This document shows, one piece after another, positions 10,391 to 23,400 of a stretch of DNA of 64,000 nt. A program made the position numbers and the translations under genes. The notes beneath the pieces were generated by a model, which did no database searches, was not told where the DNA came from, and worked only from the letters and a program-made list of their open reading frames with translations. Source of the stretch: Setoptus koraiensis. Its lineage: Eukaryota; Arthropoda. The stretch is taken from assembly GCA_048013815.1 (NCBI GenBank), contig CM106586.1, forward strand, positions 20,894,001 to 20,958,000. The letters run 5' to 3'. Position 1 is the stretch's first letter. The number at the start of each line of letters is the position of its first letter.

Positions 10391-11635
10391 GGCAGTGGGA
10401 CACGACAGCTATGACGTGACCGAGTGGGTGACAAAGTGGGATTTATGGTGAACCGGGGCAGCAGTAGCGGCGGATATTTGTCATGAGCGCATCAGGGGCG
10501 CTAGTAAATATAAATAGTTGAAAATGTGAACACTGCCACTAACTCAGTTGCTTGGAATGGTCGTCTAAAATTGTTTGAAACGTTGCTTTAAAATTGTCTG
10601 GGATGCTCGCTTGAAATTGTGTGAGGTGCTCGCTGGAAATTGTTTGAGGTGTTGGCTTGGAATTGTTTGGGTCTAAAATGGTTGTTGTTGCTATTGGTTG
10701 ATGCGAACAGAATTGCTAAAAATGATTCCGTGCAGCGACTGCGATGGTGTCCACGGGAACGGGGGCGCTTGCGAATAGTGTGATGATAATGGCAGCTAAT
10801 TGCCAAGATAAAACTCGTGCGTCTTGCGGCGGTGCGTCGAAAGTGGAAATGGCGGCGGCTGCATCACTGGCAACTTGCAACTTGTAACTGGCAAACGTGC
10901 GCTGACGCTGACGATCTGTCGCTCTCAGCGGCAATGGCAGCAGCAGCTCGAGTGCTCACGGCAGCGGCAGCAGTAGTTTATCACTAACAGTAGAACAGAA
11001 TGACGATGATATCGACGATGATGAAATAGTGGGCAGCGTGCGTAGGGGAGAGAATTTTCCATAAATTGGTATTCTCTGTCTCTGTTGCTGCGTCTCTTGC
11101 TCTGTTGCTGTCTAGTCGGCGAAGATTAGCGCTGCTGCTGCTGCTGCTACTATTATTATTTGCGCTGCTATTATTATGCGCCGTGTGCGCTGTATGCGGC
11201 GCTCGATGCGCTGGATTGGCCGCTGGATCGAGTGTGTGCAACTTGTGCAGTGTAAGTGTGTGCGCGATAGTCGAGTGCGTGGTGCTAGCCCAGTGTTACG
11301 GCAGCCGCAGTGAGTGTGTGGAATTTTCTTGAGTTGCGTTGAAAATATTCTCTCTTTTGAAAGTGATTTTTTGGAAATTTCTCTCTCTCTCTGTCGCTCG
11401 CTCGCTGTCTGTTTACTGTATCACTGGCGTGTGTGTAATATTGATGTTTGCTCGTATTGTTCACTATGTTGGCGACGTCTTGTATATGGCGTTTTGTTCT
11501 ATTGCTCTTGCGCACACGATTGCTGGATGCGACACAAGTGGCGACGACACTGGCGCTAATTGTTCGCTGGTTGTTGCAAGACACGCACTAGCTCGGTTGC
11601 TCAGTTTGTCGCGCGAGCCGAGAAAAAGTTCGACT
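10391..11635 (-). promoter_or_regulatory. Putative 5' leader of the minus-strand gene
   Basis: On the minus strand this stretch is rich in CAA, ACA and GCA words, with no open frame joining the start at 10390, as in a long untranslated leader. It contains five 23-bp tandem repeats (10559-10673) and an AT-rich CTATTTATATTT near 10510. Its proposed upstream limit is an initiator-like element at 11632-11637. Whether it is continuous or spliced cannot be told. Confidence 0.4.
10559..10673. repeat. Five 23-bp tandem repeats
   Basis: Exactly phased units start at 10559, 10582, 10605, 10628 and 10651. The core shared by all is AATTGTNTG. The middle units (GCTCGCTTGAAATTGTGTGA and its neighbour) are most alike and the outer ones have drifted, as in an array that grew from the centre. 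It lies in the putative leader of the minus-strand gene. Confidence 0.85.
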
Positions 11636-11637
11636 GA
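11632..11637 (-). promoter_or_regulatory. Candidate initiator of the minus-strand gene
   Basis: Reading the minus strand, GAGTCAGTCGAAC contains TCAGTC, a match to the arthropod initiator consensus TCAKTY, followed by A/C-rich leader-like sequence. No TATA box is seen at -30 and the downstream element match is poor. A six-base match can occur by chance; the case rests on the leader-like composition that follows. Confidence 0.35.
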
Positions 11638-12311
11638 CTCGCCGGGCTACTCAAGGGGCACACGCTCAAATCGAAAAGTTCTATTGGAGAACTTTTGCAT
11701 TCGCACACAGAGTGTGAGCAGTGGGTTACGTGTGTGTGTGTGTGTGCGCTACAATTCTTTGGTCCCTAACTATAGGACTTGACTGTTTGGTTGCACAAGC
11801 ACGAATGGACCCGGAGCCGGCCTGTGCTGTTGCCGCTGGCTCGCTCTGGCCTGGCTCCAGTTGTGCGCGCTTGCCGCTAGTGCGCCTGCTCGGCAGCGCA
11901 ACGCACACAACAGCGCCGCCAGCCGCTCAATATGATAACTGTAATTTTTCTGCTATGGGCGTGCGTATGTTGATTAGATTTGATCGGTATTTGTTGTTGT
12001 TGCCGTTTTCCACCAACAACAGTTCAGCATCCAGCCGATGGTCGCTTCTGCTCAATTGGATTGCGTTGCGTTGCGTTGCGTAGAATCGAACTGAATCGTC
12101 GAATCATCATGAGACGGGCTCGTATCGGATTCTCAGCGCCGGCCGAACCTTCGTCGCCCATCTTGCTTCTGTTGTTGTTGCTGTTGCTGCTGCTGGCTCT
12201 CGGCTCTTACCTCTTAAGCTGCCCCATGCCCATGGCTAGCTGTTGAATGTAGGATGATGCTGGCAACGGCGGCAACAGCGACAACGGCTCAATCTTCGTG
12301 AGTAGACCAGT

Positions 12312-12332
12312 CGGCCGGCCGGCCGGCCGGCC
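12312..12332. repeat. GGCC tetramer run
   Basis: About five GGCC units form a fully self-complementary tract. Similar runs recur at about 26337, 29350, 33898, 34456, 40343 and 60383. Confidence 0.85.
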
Positions 12333-14348
12333 AGCGCAGAGCCAGTAATAAACTTGATAATAATCATCATCATCTAAATTATGGTCAAACAGTCGGGGGT
12401 CCGCAAACAGGCACAACTCACACACTAACACAAGAGCGCAGCACAAGAACGAGAAGGAGAAGAGCAAAATGGAGTCACACAGGTTGGCTTTGATTTGATT
12501 TCGACTTGCGCGCAGTATCATGTGAGTCGCTTATCTCTCTCTCTCTCTCTCTCTGTATAGATACGTATATGTAGTGGGCACAGTTTAGCGCAAAGGATAA
12601 CACACACACACCGATGGCGTAAGCATGATCGTTTAGACACGCCATATACGTAAATTCATCATGTTGCCTCATTCATGCTAATATCTGAAGCACTCAATTG
12701 ATCCGTTGATCCGCACATCTTACACAATGCAAAAACCTGGCGAGAGGATTGTTCCACGAACGGCCGCTCGAGAGCTGCATTCCTCTGCAAAATATTTCTT
12801 CCCATTGTGGCTCTCTCTTCGGCTCGTTCTCCTATTCGGAGATGCTTCATTTCGCTGGCGCTGCTTAACTCAACTCAACGTGCATCCTCAAGCATCTTCC
12901 ACCGACTATGACGCTAACTATGCCCAAAACCAGGTAACAAACTTCTCGCTGGCTAACAATGTAAGCCACAAGTAAGCTTCTCCCAGAGTCAAGTATCCAA
13001 TTTGGATTTTTCACTCCGATGCGTTGCGTCCAATAGTGCCCGCTGTTACTTAGACGCTCGCTATATGATCTTGGCCGGTTAGAGCCGGCGAGATGTTGCG
13101 TAAGTAAGTGTGTGTGTATGTAAGCCACCATTGGCACACACAAACTCAGTTTTTTACCACAAAACAGCGCATTAATGCGCTGAGATTAGATGCTTGCCCG
13201 ACACTCAAAATTGGTGCAATCTCCGCCATCGCAGAGCATCCAGGCTGGCGCATTGGTATGGCATTCAGTCTAGGCTCGTTGGTGTATGATGGCTCCTTTG
13301 CATCGTTGCTGCTTTATGTATTGGGTTGTTGCTGTTGTTGCGCAACAATTGCAACTTTTGCAATTGAAATAGTTTAGCAACTTTGTGGGTTTTTAGAATA
13401 ACCTTAGCAATTGCTATTCACAAGTGATGCTTTTTATTTTGCGTTAGTGTTGCAACAGCAGCAGCAGCATCCAGTTACATAACTATCTGCATAGAGAGCG
13501 TCGATGAGTCAGAGAATGGTTTTTTGCACACACACACACATTGCAGTTGGTTGTTGCGGGCGAGGCAATAGACACAAGATGGATAAAGAACACAAGACGA
13601 GCGCTGTGAGTTATAACATAATTCATGATAAACTATAGAAATGAACATAACGAGAATAGAGATGATTTTGTAAGATGACGCTAAATCCAGAATACCACTT
13701 GTTGTTGTTGTTGTTGTTGTTGCTGCTGTTGTTGTTCGGCAAATTTTGCGGTGAAACAACTGCGACTGCATGCAGCAACTGCAGCCGAGCGATGATCCCG
13801 CTGGCAGCGCCGATACAAGCGAACCCAAGACAGCCGATCGATGTAGCGCGCCAAATATTATCGCCATTAGCGCGCTTACTATTGCCGGCGACGGCCCGGC
13901 CCAATGGCAACAGAACAACATAATGCTACTGCCGCCGTGGATTAGGTTATAGGAGATGTTGCACAACAGCGACCACTACAAATGAGACATATATCAGATT
14001 GAGATCGACTACCATATCACGGCTATCAGCGCAATGAAAGTAAAATCTATCATGTGATTATTATGATATAAAATCCTTCCTTCTATGCCCGTCATCGGGC
14101 AGCATCTTTGCCTGGCCATTTTGTGTTGCCGTTTTGCGCACACAAAAACACCACCATGTTACGCAATGTGCAATCGGATGGCAGTCGCTAACACTTGTTA
14201 CTCTTGTAAGGCACATGCTAGTTTTTGCTGGGCATTACTATTAACGTCCCATTTAAGTTGGCATTGTAGCCGCAGCCGACACAATGAAATGCTAATATCC
14301 ATCCAACGTAATACCGTCACAAGCGGCTGTCTGCAACAGACTATTGGC

Positions 14349-14414
14349 AACATTAAACATCGAACATTCGACATTAGACGTTCGACATTGAACATTTAGA
14401 CATTCAGACATTTA
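14349..14414. repeat. Degenerate ACATT-based array
   Basis: About eight units of 7-9 bp, each resembling ACATTCG or ACATTTAG, stand in a row. Unit length wanders, suggesting repeated slippage followed by point change. Confidence 0.7.
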
Positions 14415-17400
14415 TGCACTGGCTTACGTTTACATTTTTACATTTAGACATAAAATAAAACATTTAATATGTAACATGTAGCATGCATAGATGCCTCGCC
14501 AGAGAATCGGCACCGCCGACACAAGCGCCCGATCGGGACACACAAACCCGCGATAGCAAAACAACGCCAAAGTGGTGAAAGTATGCACATCGTGTTGTTG
14601 CAAATTGCAATTGTGTGATGCTAGTGGCAATTAATCTCGTCCATGTTAATCCGTATATTTTGTATCTGGATCATTCGCTCAAGCGCGCACAGTGTTTGCT
14701 TGTAGCAGAAATTTGATTCTCAAATCCTCAAATAAACGTATATCGTATCGACCTAAGAACAAGTGATAAATATTTTGCCTGTTTTTACTTTTTTTTATTA
14801 TTATTGGATTCGCTCGTTCTAGTTCAACTAATCCAGCCGCACTTGCCCAATTCAACACGGCTAATGTTACTAGTGGTGCTGCCGTCGCCGTCGCTTCTAT
14901 CGCTATCGGACGCTCTTATCTAGACTGTTTTACTTATCGTTACTGATTCGCCGATTTACTGTTTCAAGATGCAATTGATACGAGATAAGCGACCAAGTGT
15001 CAGCTTGTTGTGTGTGTGTGTGAGTGTCCCTACACAATATGCACATTAAGACGAGATAATATTAAAATAAAAATTTAAGAGATGATTATTGTTAACATAG
15101 ATGGCCATTACGTAAGCCTTTCAGCAGCGCATAGCTATAAAGTTGTAGTAAAGCGATAGTTGCAAGTGGAGAGTCAGTAAAGTTAGTTAGTTTATTCAGC
15201 GCCAGAACCGAAAAGTCAAATTAATATCGGCATCATAATATACATCTATCTATCGTTTAGAGTGTGTTATGCCCCAAACACGTTTACCTGGCAACTCTAA
15301 TGGTAACTGTAACAGAGCGAAAGACACTAACATTAACGGCAACTTGTTTTGCCGTCATTGTGTGCCATCACGACATCTACTAGTGACGGTCAGCGCACAC
15401 ATAATATTTTGCACTTCATCTCCTAAATTTCAACAAGCTGATAGCCATCAATGGCTGTATGCAAAAATCAAACGAGAGATCAAAGAACGGCCTCTCTCTC
15501 TCTCTCTCTCTTACTTAAGCATAATCTGACATATATCTGGACGATGTCGACCACTGGACCACTGGACGACAAGCGGCCCTTTTGGCGAGCTAGCCGGCTA
15601 CTGTCATTGATTTCAACACTAACCTAAAAAGTTCAAACGGCGCAAGCGGAATTTCGTGCCTAGTTAATTGCACACTTAACTCCAGCGATATTTCCAACAA
15701 CTCACAGCGCAGAAGTCGTCGAGATGGGGAGAGCGAGCGAGCGAGAAAGAATTTTTGAGATCGAAAGAGTGAGCCAGTAGATTAGAAAATCCCCATCCAA
15801 CTCCTCCTATATAATTTATCATGCCATACTATATATCTTATATGGTATTGTGTAAGATAGGATAGATAAGGACTCACACACACACACACACACATTAGCT
15901 ACATGGGATGGCAAGTGTGACTGGTTGCCATCTTTTTGTTTGATTAACCAGATGGATTTTATCATAAACTAGTTTTAAAAGGCTCAGGTGTGTCGTCGTT
16001 AAATTTTGTTAGATTTAGCAGTCGTCGATAAGAGCAAGAAGAAGGTAAATTGAGTGCATCAAGTTTTATGAATATTAGGGAGGACAACATTTATGGTTTG
16101 CGAATGTACAAACAAATGTTGTCGTATAAAACTCGGTTGAATTTATAAACTATCCACTGATACTAGACATGATCGTAGTTGCGCAACGATACGACCGACA
16201 AACAGACAGGCGAGTAACGGACGCTTATTACATGATCTGAGAATATGAATTAATTCAATCCACTATTGCACTTGTTTCGATAGTTCCGATAGTTGCGGTG
16301 TTTTTCCAAACACTGCCAAGTGTGTATCTGTGTATGTGTGTGTGTGCGTCTTGTTATATAACTATTCTATTATATAACAACTTACTGAATTCATTTAGAT
16401 CACCATGATCTAAAATATACAAATAAAGCAAAACAAATAAGCAACCAGGCCAGTACACAACAAACACAATAATCAAGATGCATTCTCGGCTATTGCCGCC
16501 GCCATTGCTATACCGTACATCTGTGTGCAATGCATAAAGATTAGATAGGTTGATTAGAGATTGTCTTTTGATGGATTCTTTGTAGAATAAGAAAGATTTT
16601 CAGGTTCTCTATAGCATGCAGTGGATAACAGTGTTCAATAACTGTGCCATTTGATTTATGTTTTAATTCTTCGTAAGCTCTGAATGGCGAAAGAGATGGA
16701 TGGAAAAAGAAGTTTCTGCTCATATATAATCATGCTCTCCTCCTCTTCTTCTTCTTTCTATTCTTTCTCTTTTATACTCCGATCAGGTATAATCGTATCT
16801 GCAAAGTTGAATACAAGGCGAGCTTAAATCTTTTCATACATTAATAAATATTGATACCGGTTGGCAGTTGTACCACTATTAGCTTGTTTGGTTGTATAGA
16901 CAACGCGAACAACTAATGTTGCCGTAGTTAATTCATGAACTTAAACAACATAATCATAATGGCTATGATTAAGTTGCCGAATAAAACTCTTTTCAGGCTT
17001 GTCTTTATGGCTCTACCGCTGTGATATTTCAATCAATACAACACACATGCATTTTCAGACACTATACAGCCACAGTACACTAGCAGAGTTTTAAATGTTA
17101 TCTTGTCCAAAATATAAATGTCTAAATTCAATATTCACGATAAAAACAAAAATGTTTTACGCGTCTCATTACGAACAACAAAGTTCCTCATTGCACACAT
17201 TTATAGAAAAGCTGTCTGATTTTTTGAATACTAATACACACACACACACATACATGCAAAACAAATATATAAACTAGAAATACAGCTCAATTCTTATCCG
17301 CTGCAATGTACTCTATGCCCTCGTGTTACTGATCAGTGATCACACATATAACACTACCAATCCTCGTGAACAAGACCATAGAGTATGTTACATCATTATA

Positions 17401-18839
17401 GAAGTTCGCGCTAACATATCAACGGCAACGGAAAAGCCATGTCTGGGTGTTTATGTGTTGATACGACAGTTTATATAAAAGGTGATTACGCGTGCTTCGT
17501 AGTTGCAACCTACAACTTACGCGACTTTAACCCCCCGAATAGATCCAATAATTCATTCAACTTGATTATTCTATTAGATAGATATTCGTTCGAGAATGTT
17601 CCATGGTTTTGTCCAACTAGCCTGTTTTTGCCTCTTCCTTTCGTTTACTCTTTCTCACTCTTATAGATGATGTTTATCAATGACATCATTTACATCACAA
17701 ATCCTACTGACAACACACGCACACATACTACACAGTTACAATGATCGTGTGATTTGTGTGCAAACATTTGATAGTCACTGTTAATTACATAGTAAAAATT
17801 TCTTGATTGATCACTAGGCTTTGCATCGAATGAGTGATAGTCATTCAAGTTTTTTATTTAGTTGCTGACAACAGTGACGTGCATTGTGTATTGTTACAAA
17901 ATGCGTTTGATAATAATTAATACCACTGATGGGCTGAATGCCATTGAGTGATTTTTACTAGAGTCACTCCAGTGGAGTGCATATTTTAAAATCATCAACG
18001 TGATGATGTGTACACTAATCTACAATCATCCTCTATTTTGTTGCATAAGAAATTCTAAAAGCGACTCTATCTGTTCTTCAGCTCACACTATCAGTACCGA
18101 CATCTAATCACGACTCAATGTTTACCACCATCCCATTCATCTGTTTCAAGAAGGTTCAAGCATGCCCAGCTCTCTTGCCATCCTGGTTCATGGTGACCGA
18201 ATATTCGAAAGAATCCAAGTCGATATCTGCACTGGTTATATACGTATGTACACCCGCACATACATATATATATATATATTTATATACATGTATTTGTTCG
18301 CATGTGAAAACGGCTTCGACTTATTTTTATTCTTACGCCACTGTACTCATGTGTGTTTACTGTGTGTTGAGTGGGAATACTAGTAAGTAGTTGGTTCTCG
18401 CATAACAACAACTAGTATGGCTGCACTGGGTATAAATAAACCAGGCAAATGGTCTGGCCCCTTGATTACAGTTCGCCCCCCTCCCCCCCCCCAGAAAGAG
18501 CAGCTCGGCCAGAATGAGAACGGTCACTAATCGTGGTGGTAGGGTAATATGGTTGCGATTGGAATTGGCATTGCAATTGCCAGCTTGTAGTGACTAAAGT
18601 TAGGGACCAGAAAGAGTAGTAAGCAGCAAAATGTCGATCTTTATGGTCGATGAATGTTGACGATATGATGATGTTTTCGATGAAGCTCAATCGAGTATCT
18701 AATATTCATACTGCGTCATGAGCCTTCTAAATACATATATATGCTATATCTAATGCTGGTGTAGCATGAAAGAATTGTTCGTTCATTTAGTTGGTCCACT
18801 TGGACTGGTTCGTTGTAACTGAGAAAGAGAGAAAAAGAG

Positions 18840-18842
<3 letters not shown>

Positions 18843-18871
<29 letters not shown>
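18843..18871. repeat. GA microsatellite
   Basis: About 14 GA units lie in a wider purine-rich stretch on the plus strand. Confidence 0.9.
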
Positions 18872-18874
<3 letters not shown>

Positions 18875-20428
18875 AGTTTAGATGAAAGCGAGCGAGTAAT
18901 TGATGTAATTGATGGTGGTGATATTGTAGTGCACGAATGTGTGTGTGTGTGTGTGTGTGGCGCATACTGGCGCAAAACGACCAGATATACATACACACAT
19001 ATATAAATATAAATAAATAAATAATATAATAATATTTTGGCGTCTAGCACGTTTCGCTGGATCGCTGGCTGGTTCTTTGGTTGGCTCGTTCGTTTAATCA
19101 GTCTGTCAGTCTTGGCTTTGTTTTCTTGATTGGGGAAAAAGTTTGGCTCGAATTACGGGGGCCCGGCATTGGCCACGTTCTATTTATGTGCCATTCGTAT
19201 GTATAAGTGTGTTTGTGTGTACAATTGGCACTAGATGGAAATAGATGGATAGATCTTATACCATTCGGACCATTATCTTGTTGCTTGTAGTGTGCAGCAT
19301 AGAGTGTGTATTACGCAATATGTAATATGTAATATGTTGTATGTTATATGTTTATGGACAGCACACACACACTACACTCGCCAGAGCCGTCCAGTGGCAA
19401 TACGATACGTTGCAAATGTTACGTTGCGATACGTTACGACACGCTGGGAAACAATTCAATTAAATTATTCTGTTATAATCGTCTCATCTATGGGTTCTAA
19501 TAGATCGTTCTTACTTGTGCCATTGTTGTTACAATTACATTATCAGCCATCATGAATATCATATTGTGTGCGTTGAGCGTGTACACATGCCTCGGCTCGG
19601 CTCGCCTGGCGCATTGCCTCGCCGCCGATGTCAATGTTGTGTGTGTTGGCTGTAGTCTAATTATAATGCCCATTTATGTTGAGTCGTTATTGTTTGTATA
19701 GTTTGGCGATGCCGTTGCAGTGTTGGCAACAATTTATTCCTTAGGCCCTCTTACGTTCTCAATAGTGGTTCTCTTTTTTGCTGTTGTTGTTGTTGCTGTT
19801 GTTGTTGTTGTTTTGCTGTCCGCCTACGTGCCCGGTAGATGCTCGTTCTCGTTGTTGGTGTCGGTCTTTTCAAGTAGCAGTTCAAGTCGTTGCTGCGAGT
19901 TGCCATAATAAATAATTGGCGCTCGCGAGGCTCCCCATGTCAGCTCACATACCATAGATACCATTAGTGGACATTAGAGGCACACAGCGGCCAGTGATTC
20001 CTGGGAACAGGCTCAATCTTGGCAGAAAAACAATAATTCCTCGTGTGTTCAATTAAACAAATTTAATCTCTTGGCGCGGCAACGGCGACGGCGGCCCAAT
20101 CGAAGCGGCATCGCGCACAACAAAATTATATCCCAGATGGGACAACAACAACAACAACAACTTTGTTTACTTGTTTTGTCGATAGAGTTTTGTTAACTCT
20201 GTTAAGAGTTTTGTTCGCCGGTGGCACCGGCAAGCAAAACTCCATTCCATCAGACTCTGATGATCAGAGTTCTGAATACAATGCGCTCGCCAGTTTGCGG
20301 CGTTTTGGCGGCAAACCAGGGCATACTTACATTACACGGATGCATAATACATACGCATCATACTGTGCATACACGAATGTTGTGTCCGCCGATGTTATAA
20401 ATTTCAAGATGGCGCCCACTTGGTGAGC

Positions 20429-20447
20429 GAGTCACAAATTGTGACTC
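20429..20447. repeat. Near-perfect dyad containing an AP-1-like site
   Basis: GAGTCACAA, then ATT, then GTGACTC form an inverted repeat followed by ACAAT, and include TGACTCA. A variant of the same 24-bp block recurs at 27259-27282, also followed by ACAAT. Confidence 0.7.
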
Positions 20448-23400
20448 ACAATCACTCGGCGATCGCTCGCAATTAGCATGTGAGCGCTATTTAAAGGATC
20501 TCGTTTTACATTTATCTTGTATTCTGATGCAAAGCGCACGGCGCGCACCGTCTTACGCAGCCCTTACATCATGTAAGTTACATGTATGGTCGACAGTGCA
20601 CCGTCGAATATCTGCGCCAATGTGATGGAATTATGAACTGTGTTGCTCACTCGCTCGCTTGCAGCGCCGCACCGAACGGCGAACGGGGCGAGGGGGAGGC
20701 GCGCTGGAGGCACCTCGGCGGGCTCGTTGCTGACTGCAGCCACTGGCTCTCTGCACTCCAGACTGCGAACTAGAGACTCTCTAGTAGAGACTCTCTGGTA
20801 CAGAGTGCGAACTCCGGAGGGAATCTCTTTGTCTCGCGCGCGCACACACACACCAGTTGCCAGTCGTGGTGGCCATTTTGATGGTTGATTGCAGCGCACA
20901 AATGAGCGCCTGCACATTCGGTGCGCGCATTAATTCGATGGTCTCCAATGCCGGCGCTCGCACTGACGTGGCTCGCAACTTGCGAGTCGCAAGACGCGCG
21001 CCACCGATCCCGCAGCCAGCCATCGAATTTGTGCGCAAACGAACGAGATTTGGCTCGCAGTGGCGTCGCGTTGCTCGAATTTGTTAAATACAATCGAGTG
21101 TAAAACAACAAATATTGTTTACGCATGCAATTTTTCGCCCATCAACAATCGCACGCTGCCACCAGTTACATGAGCGCTGAGATGTTGCGCCAGTTGGGAC
21201 GTTGCGCCAGTCGAGATGCGCCAGTTGAGATGTATCAAAAGCCAAGCACGCATCACGTTGCTCGCCAGCGCCAGCGCCGGCAATGACACGCTGTGGCCGT
21301 GCTATAGGCGCATTGTGCTCGCTGTTTCGGGACGGCGAGAGGCGAACGGGCCAATAAGCAGAGACAAGCATAATTTTGCAGTTCACTCTTCATGTAGAGT
21401 GATGCACAATTAGCGTTATGCAAAGACCCAGCCAACTGGTGTGCGTGTGACACACACCCAGCCAGAAGTGAATGCCTAGTTACATTTGATTTATGGCGGC
21501 TCCTTTTCCAATTTTACACCCATTCCAACCGACGCGAGCACCCCGATCGGCCCGAAATGCCCCGCTTTTGCCCGGCCACAGCCAGTGGCTGGCTGGCTGG
21601 CTGGTGCAAATCGAATGAGTGCATCGCGAGTGCGGCGGCCGCTTTAAAATATGCGCCGGCCCGCTCGCAGATTCATGCCGCTGCATTTTCGCAATTCAGG
21701 CCTTTTTCATATCTCTTGCAATATCCAATTTGGTGCCCCCATTCAGAATTGGTGGCAAATCTTGCAAATCAGGCTAAAATAAAATGATGCGCCCAAATGA
21801 TGCCACGCCGAAATCAATGCGGAACTGGAAGTGAAAGAAACGAAGAAAGAAAATTGCTCTGGGCTTATATATACAAAACCTGTGATGCGTTATTATTGAC
21901 GGGCGCGCCGAAAACGCACTCACCAGCGAGCCAACTCGATGGCGCCCAGACGACAGGTAACGCCAAGTTGGGGCCAAGACCGAGAGAATATAAATATAAA
22001 TATGAGCTAGAATAGAATAGACGGCGAGAGTATTTACTTTGCAAAATGTAGTCACAAGAATTGACTAGCGACTAAAGTCACACACACACACACACACACA
22101 AAGCCAACTGTGCAGCTCTCGTTCGGGCGCTTCCTCTCCCCGGCCGTCGGCGCGCCCCAATGTGCCCCACGACGACGACGACGACTAGGCACTGGAGAAA
22201 ATTTGAGCAAATTATTATAGCCGGCATAATGCACTGACTCGGGAATATGCTCTACAGAATGCTGTAGAATATGCCGTCGTAGACACACGCACGGATCGAT
22301 CCATTCGATCAAATTTACGCATTTATTCGAATACTCTTTGTGCCCGTGCTACTGTCATAGCGCACACAGCCAGCAGCTATAGAAGAGTTGCGGAGCCACC
22401 AAGAAGAGCGAGAAGGAGAAGAAGAAGGAGAAAAAGAAAAAAGAAGAAAAAGAAGAAAAAAAGAAAAGAGATTTATCATTTGTTTTTGCCTGCACATAGC
22501 GCGCGCGGGCACAGACATTAAGGTGAGGCCATTGTAGTACAATTTCATATTACATGATTCATCATATCATAACACTGCGTAAGAGAGCGTATAACGTACA
22601 TTGTAACAACGTAACATACGAACGAAAACAAGATCAGATGCGATTGGGCAACATAGAAACGGTCACATAGACGACACAGAGAAAACGGGAACCCCAATGA
22701 AGGTAGATAGATAGGTGTAGCCAGCGCCATTGCTATTGCGTCAACATGGTTGACGTATCAACGACCAACAACCAGCGACACACAGAGACTACAACATCTG
22801 CTTCCATGCGAGAGAAGTGATGTTGCCAATTTCGACGACGACGACGACGACGACGTACAACAATAATCTTCTCGAAAGCTATTTGTTTATTGCCGTCATC
22901 GTCGGCGCCGTAGTCGTTTCAGAATGATCATCATGAGATAACCTTGAGTTGAGTATGCTGGACCGGGGGGTTACCAAATAAATATAGAAGAAAGAATAAG
23001 AAGGGGCAATAGTTGGTAAAGTACCAGCAGCGCCAGTACAGACAATGATGCATTCTCTGTTGCAGATCATCAAATCACCCTATGTTGGGCAGGAATGGAG
23101 CGTAAAGGGGCCAACAGAGTGTGTTGAGAATAAAAAAGAAAAATCTTGACACTATTTCTTTCAGGATCAAAAACCATCAATCCTCGATTGTGACAAAGAT
23201 TCCATTCCCACACACCAACACACACACACACACGCACACACACACACCAACACACACGTACTTGAGCCCCCTGTCCTCTCGGCATAAGTCGATAGATTTT
23301 ACCTTAGATTTCAGAGGAAACAAGAACTTCCTATAAATAAAATTATGGTCGCTGGAGAGGCTAGACAGCACACGGTTTGTATCATCATGCTTGATGTTGC

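Larger units (their letters stand above)
11638..20000. other. Non-coding DNA with simple repeats
   Basis: No gene is supported. It contains a GCGTT pentamer run (12059-12080), a GGCC run (12312-12332), an ACATT-based array (14349-14414), a GA run (18843-18871), short CA/GT and CT runs, and TACGTT/AATATGT micro-repeats at 19300-19440. Open frames such as 13675-13923 come from TTG runs. This may be upstream flank of the minus-strand gene, intron or intergenic DNA. Confidence 0.5.
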
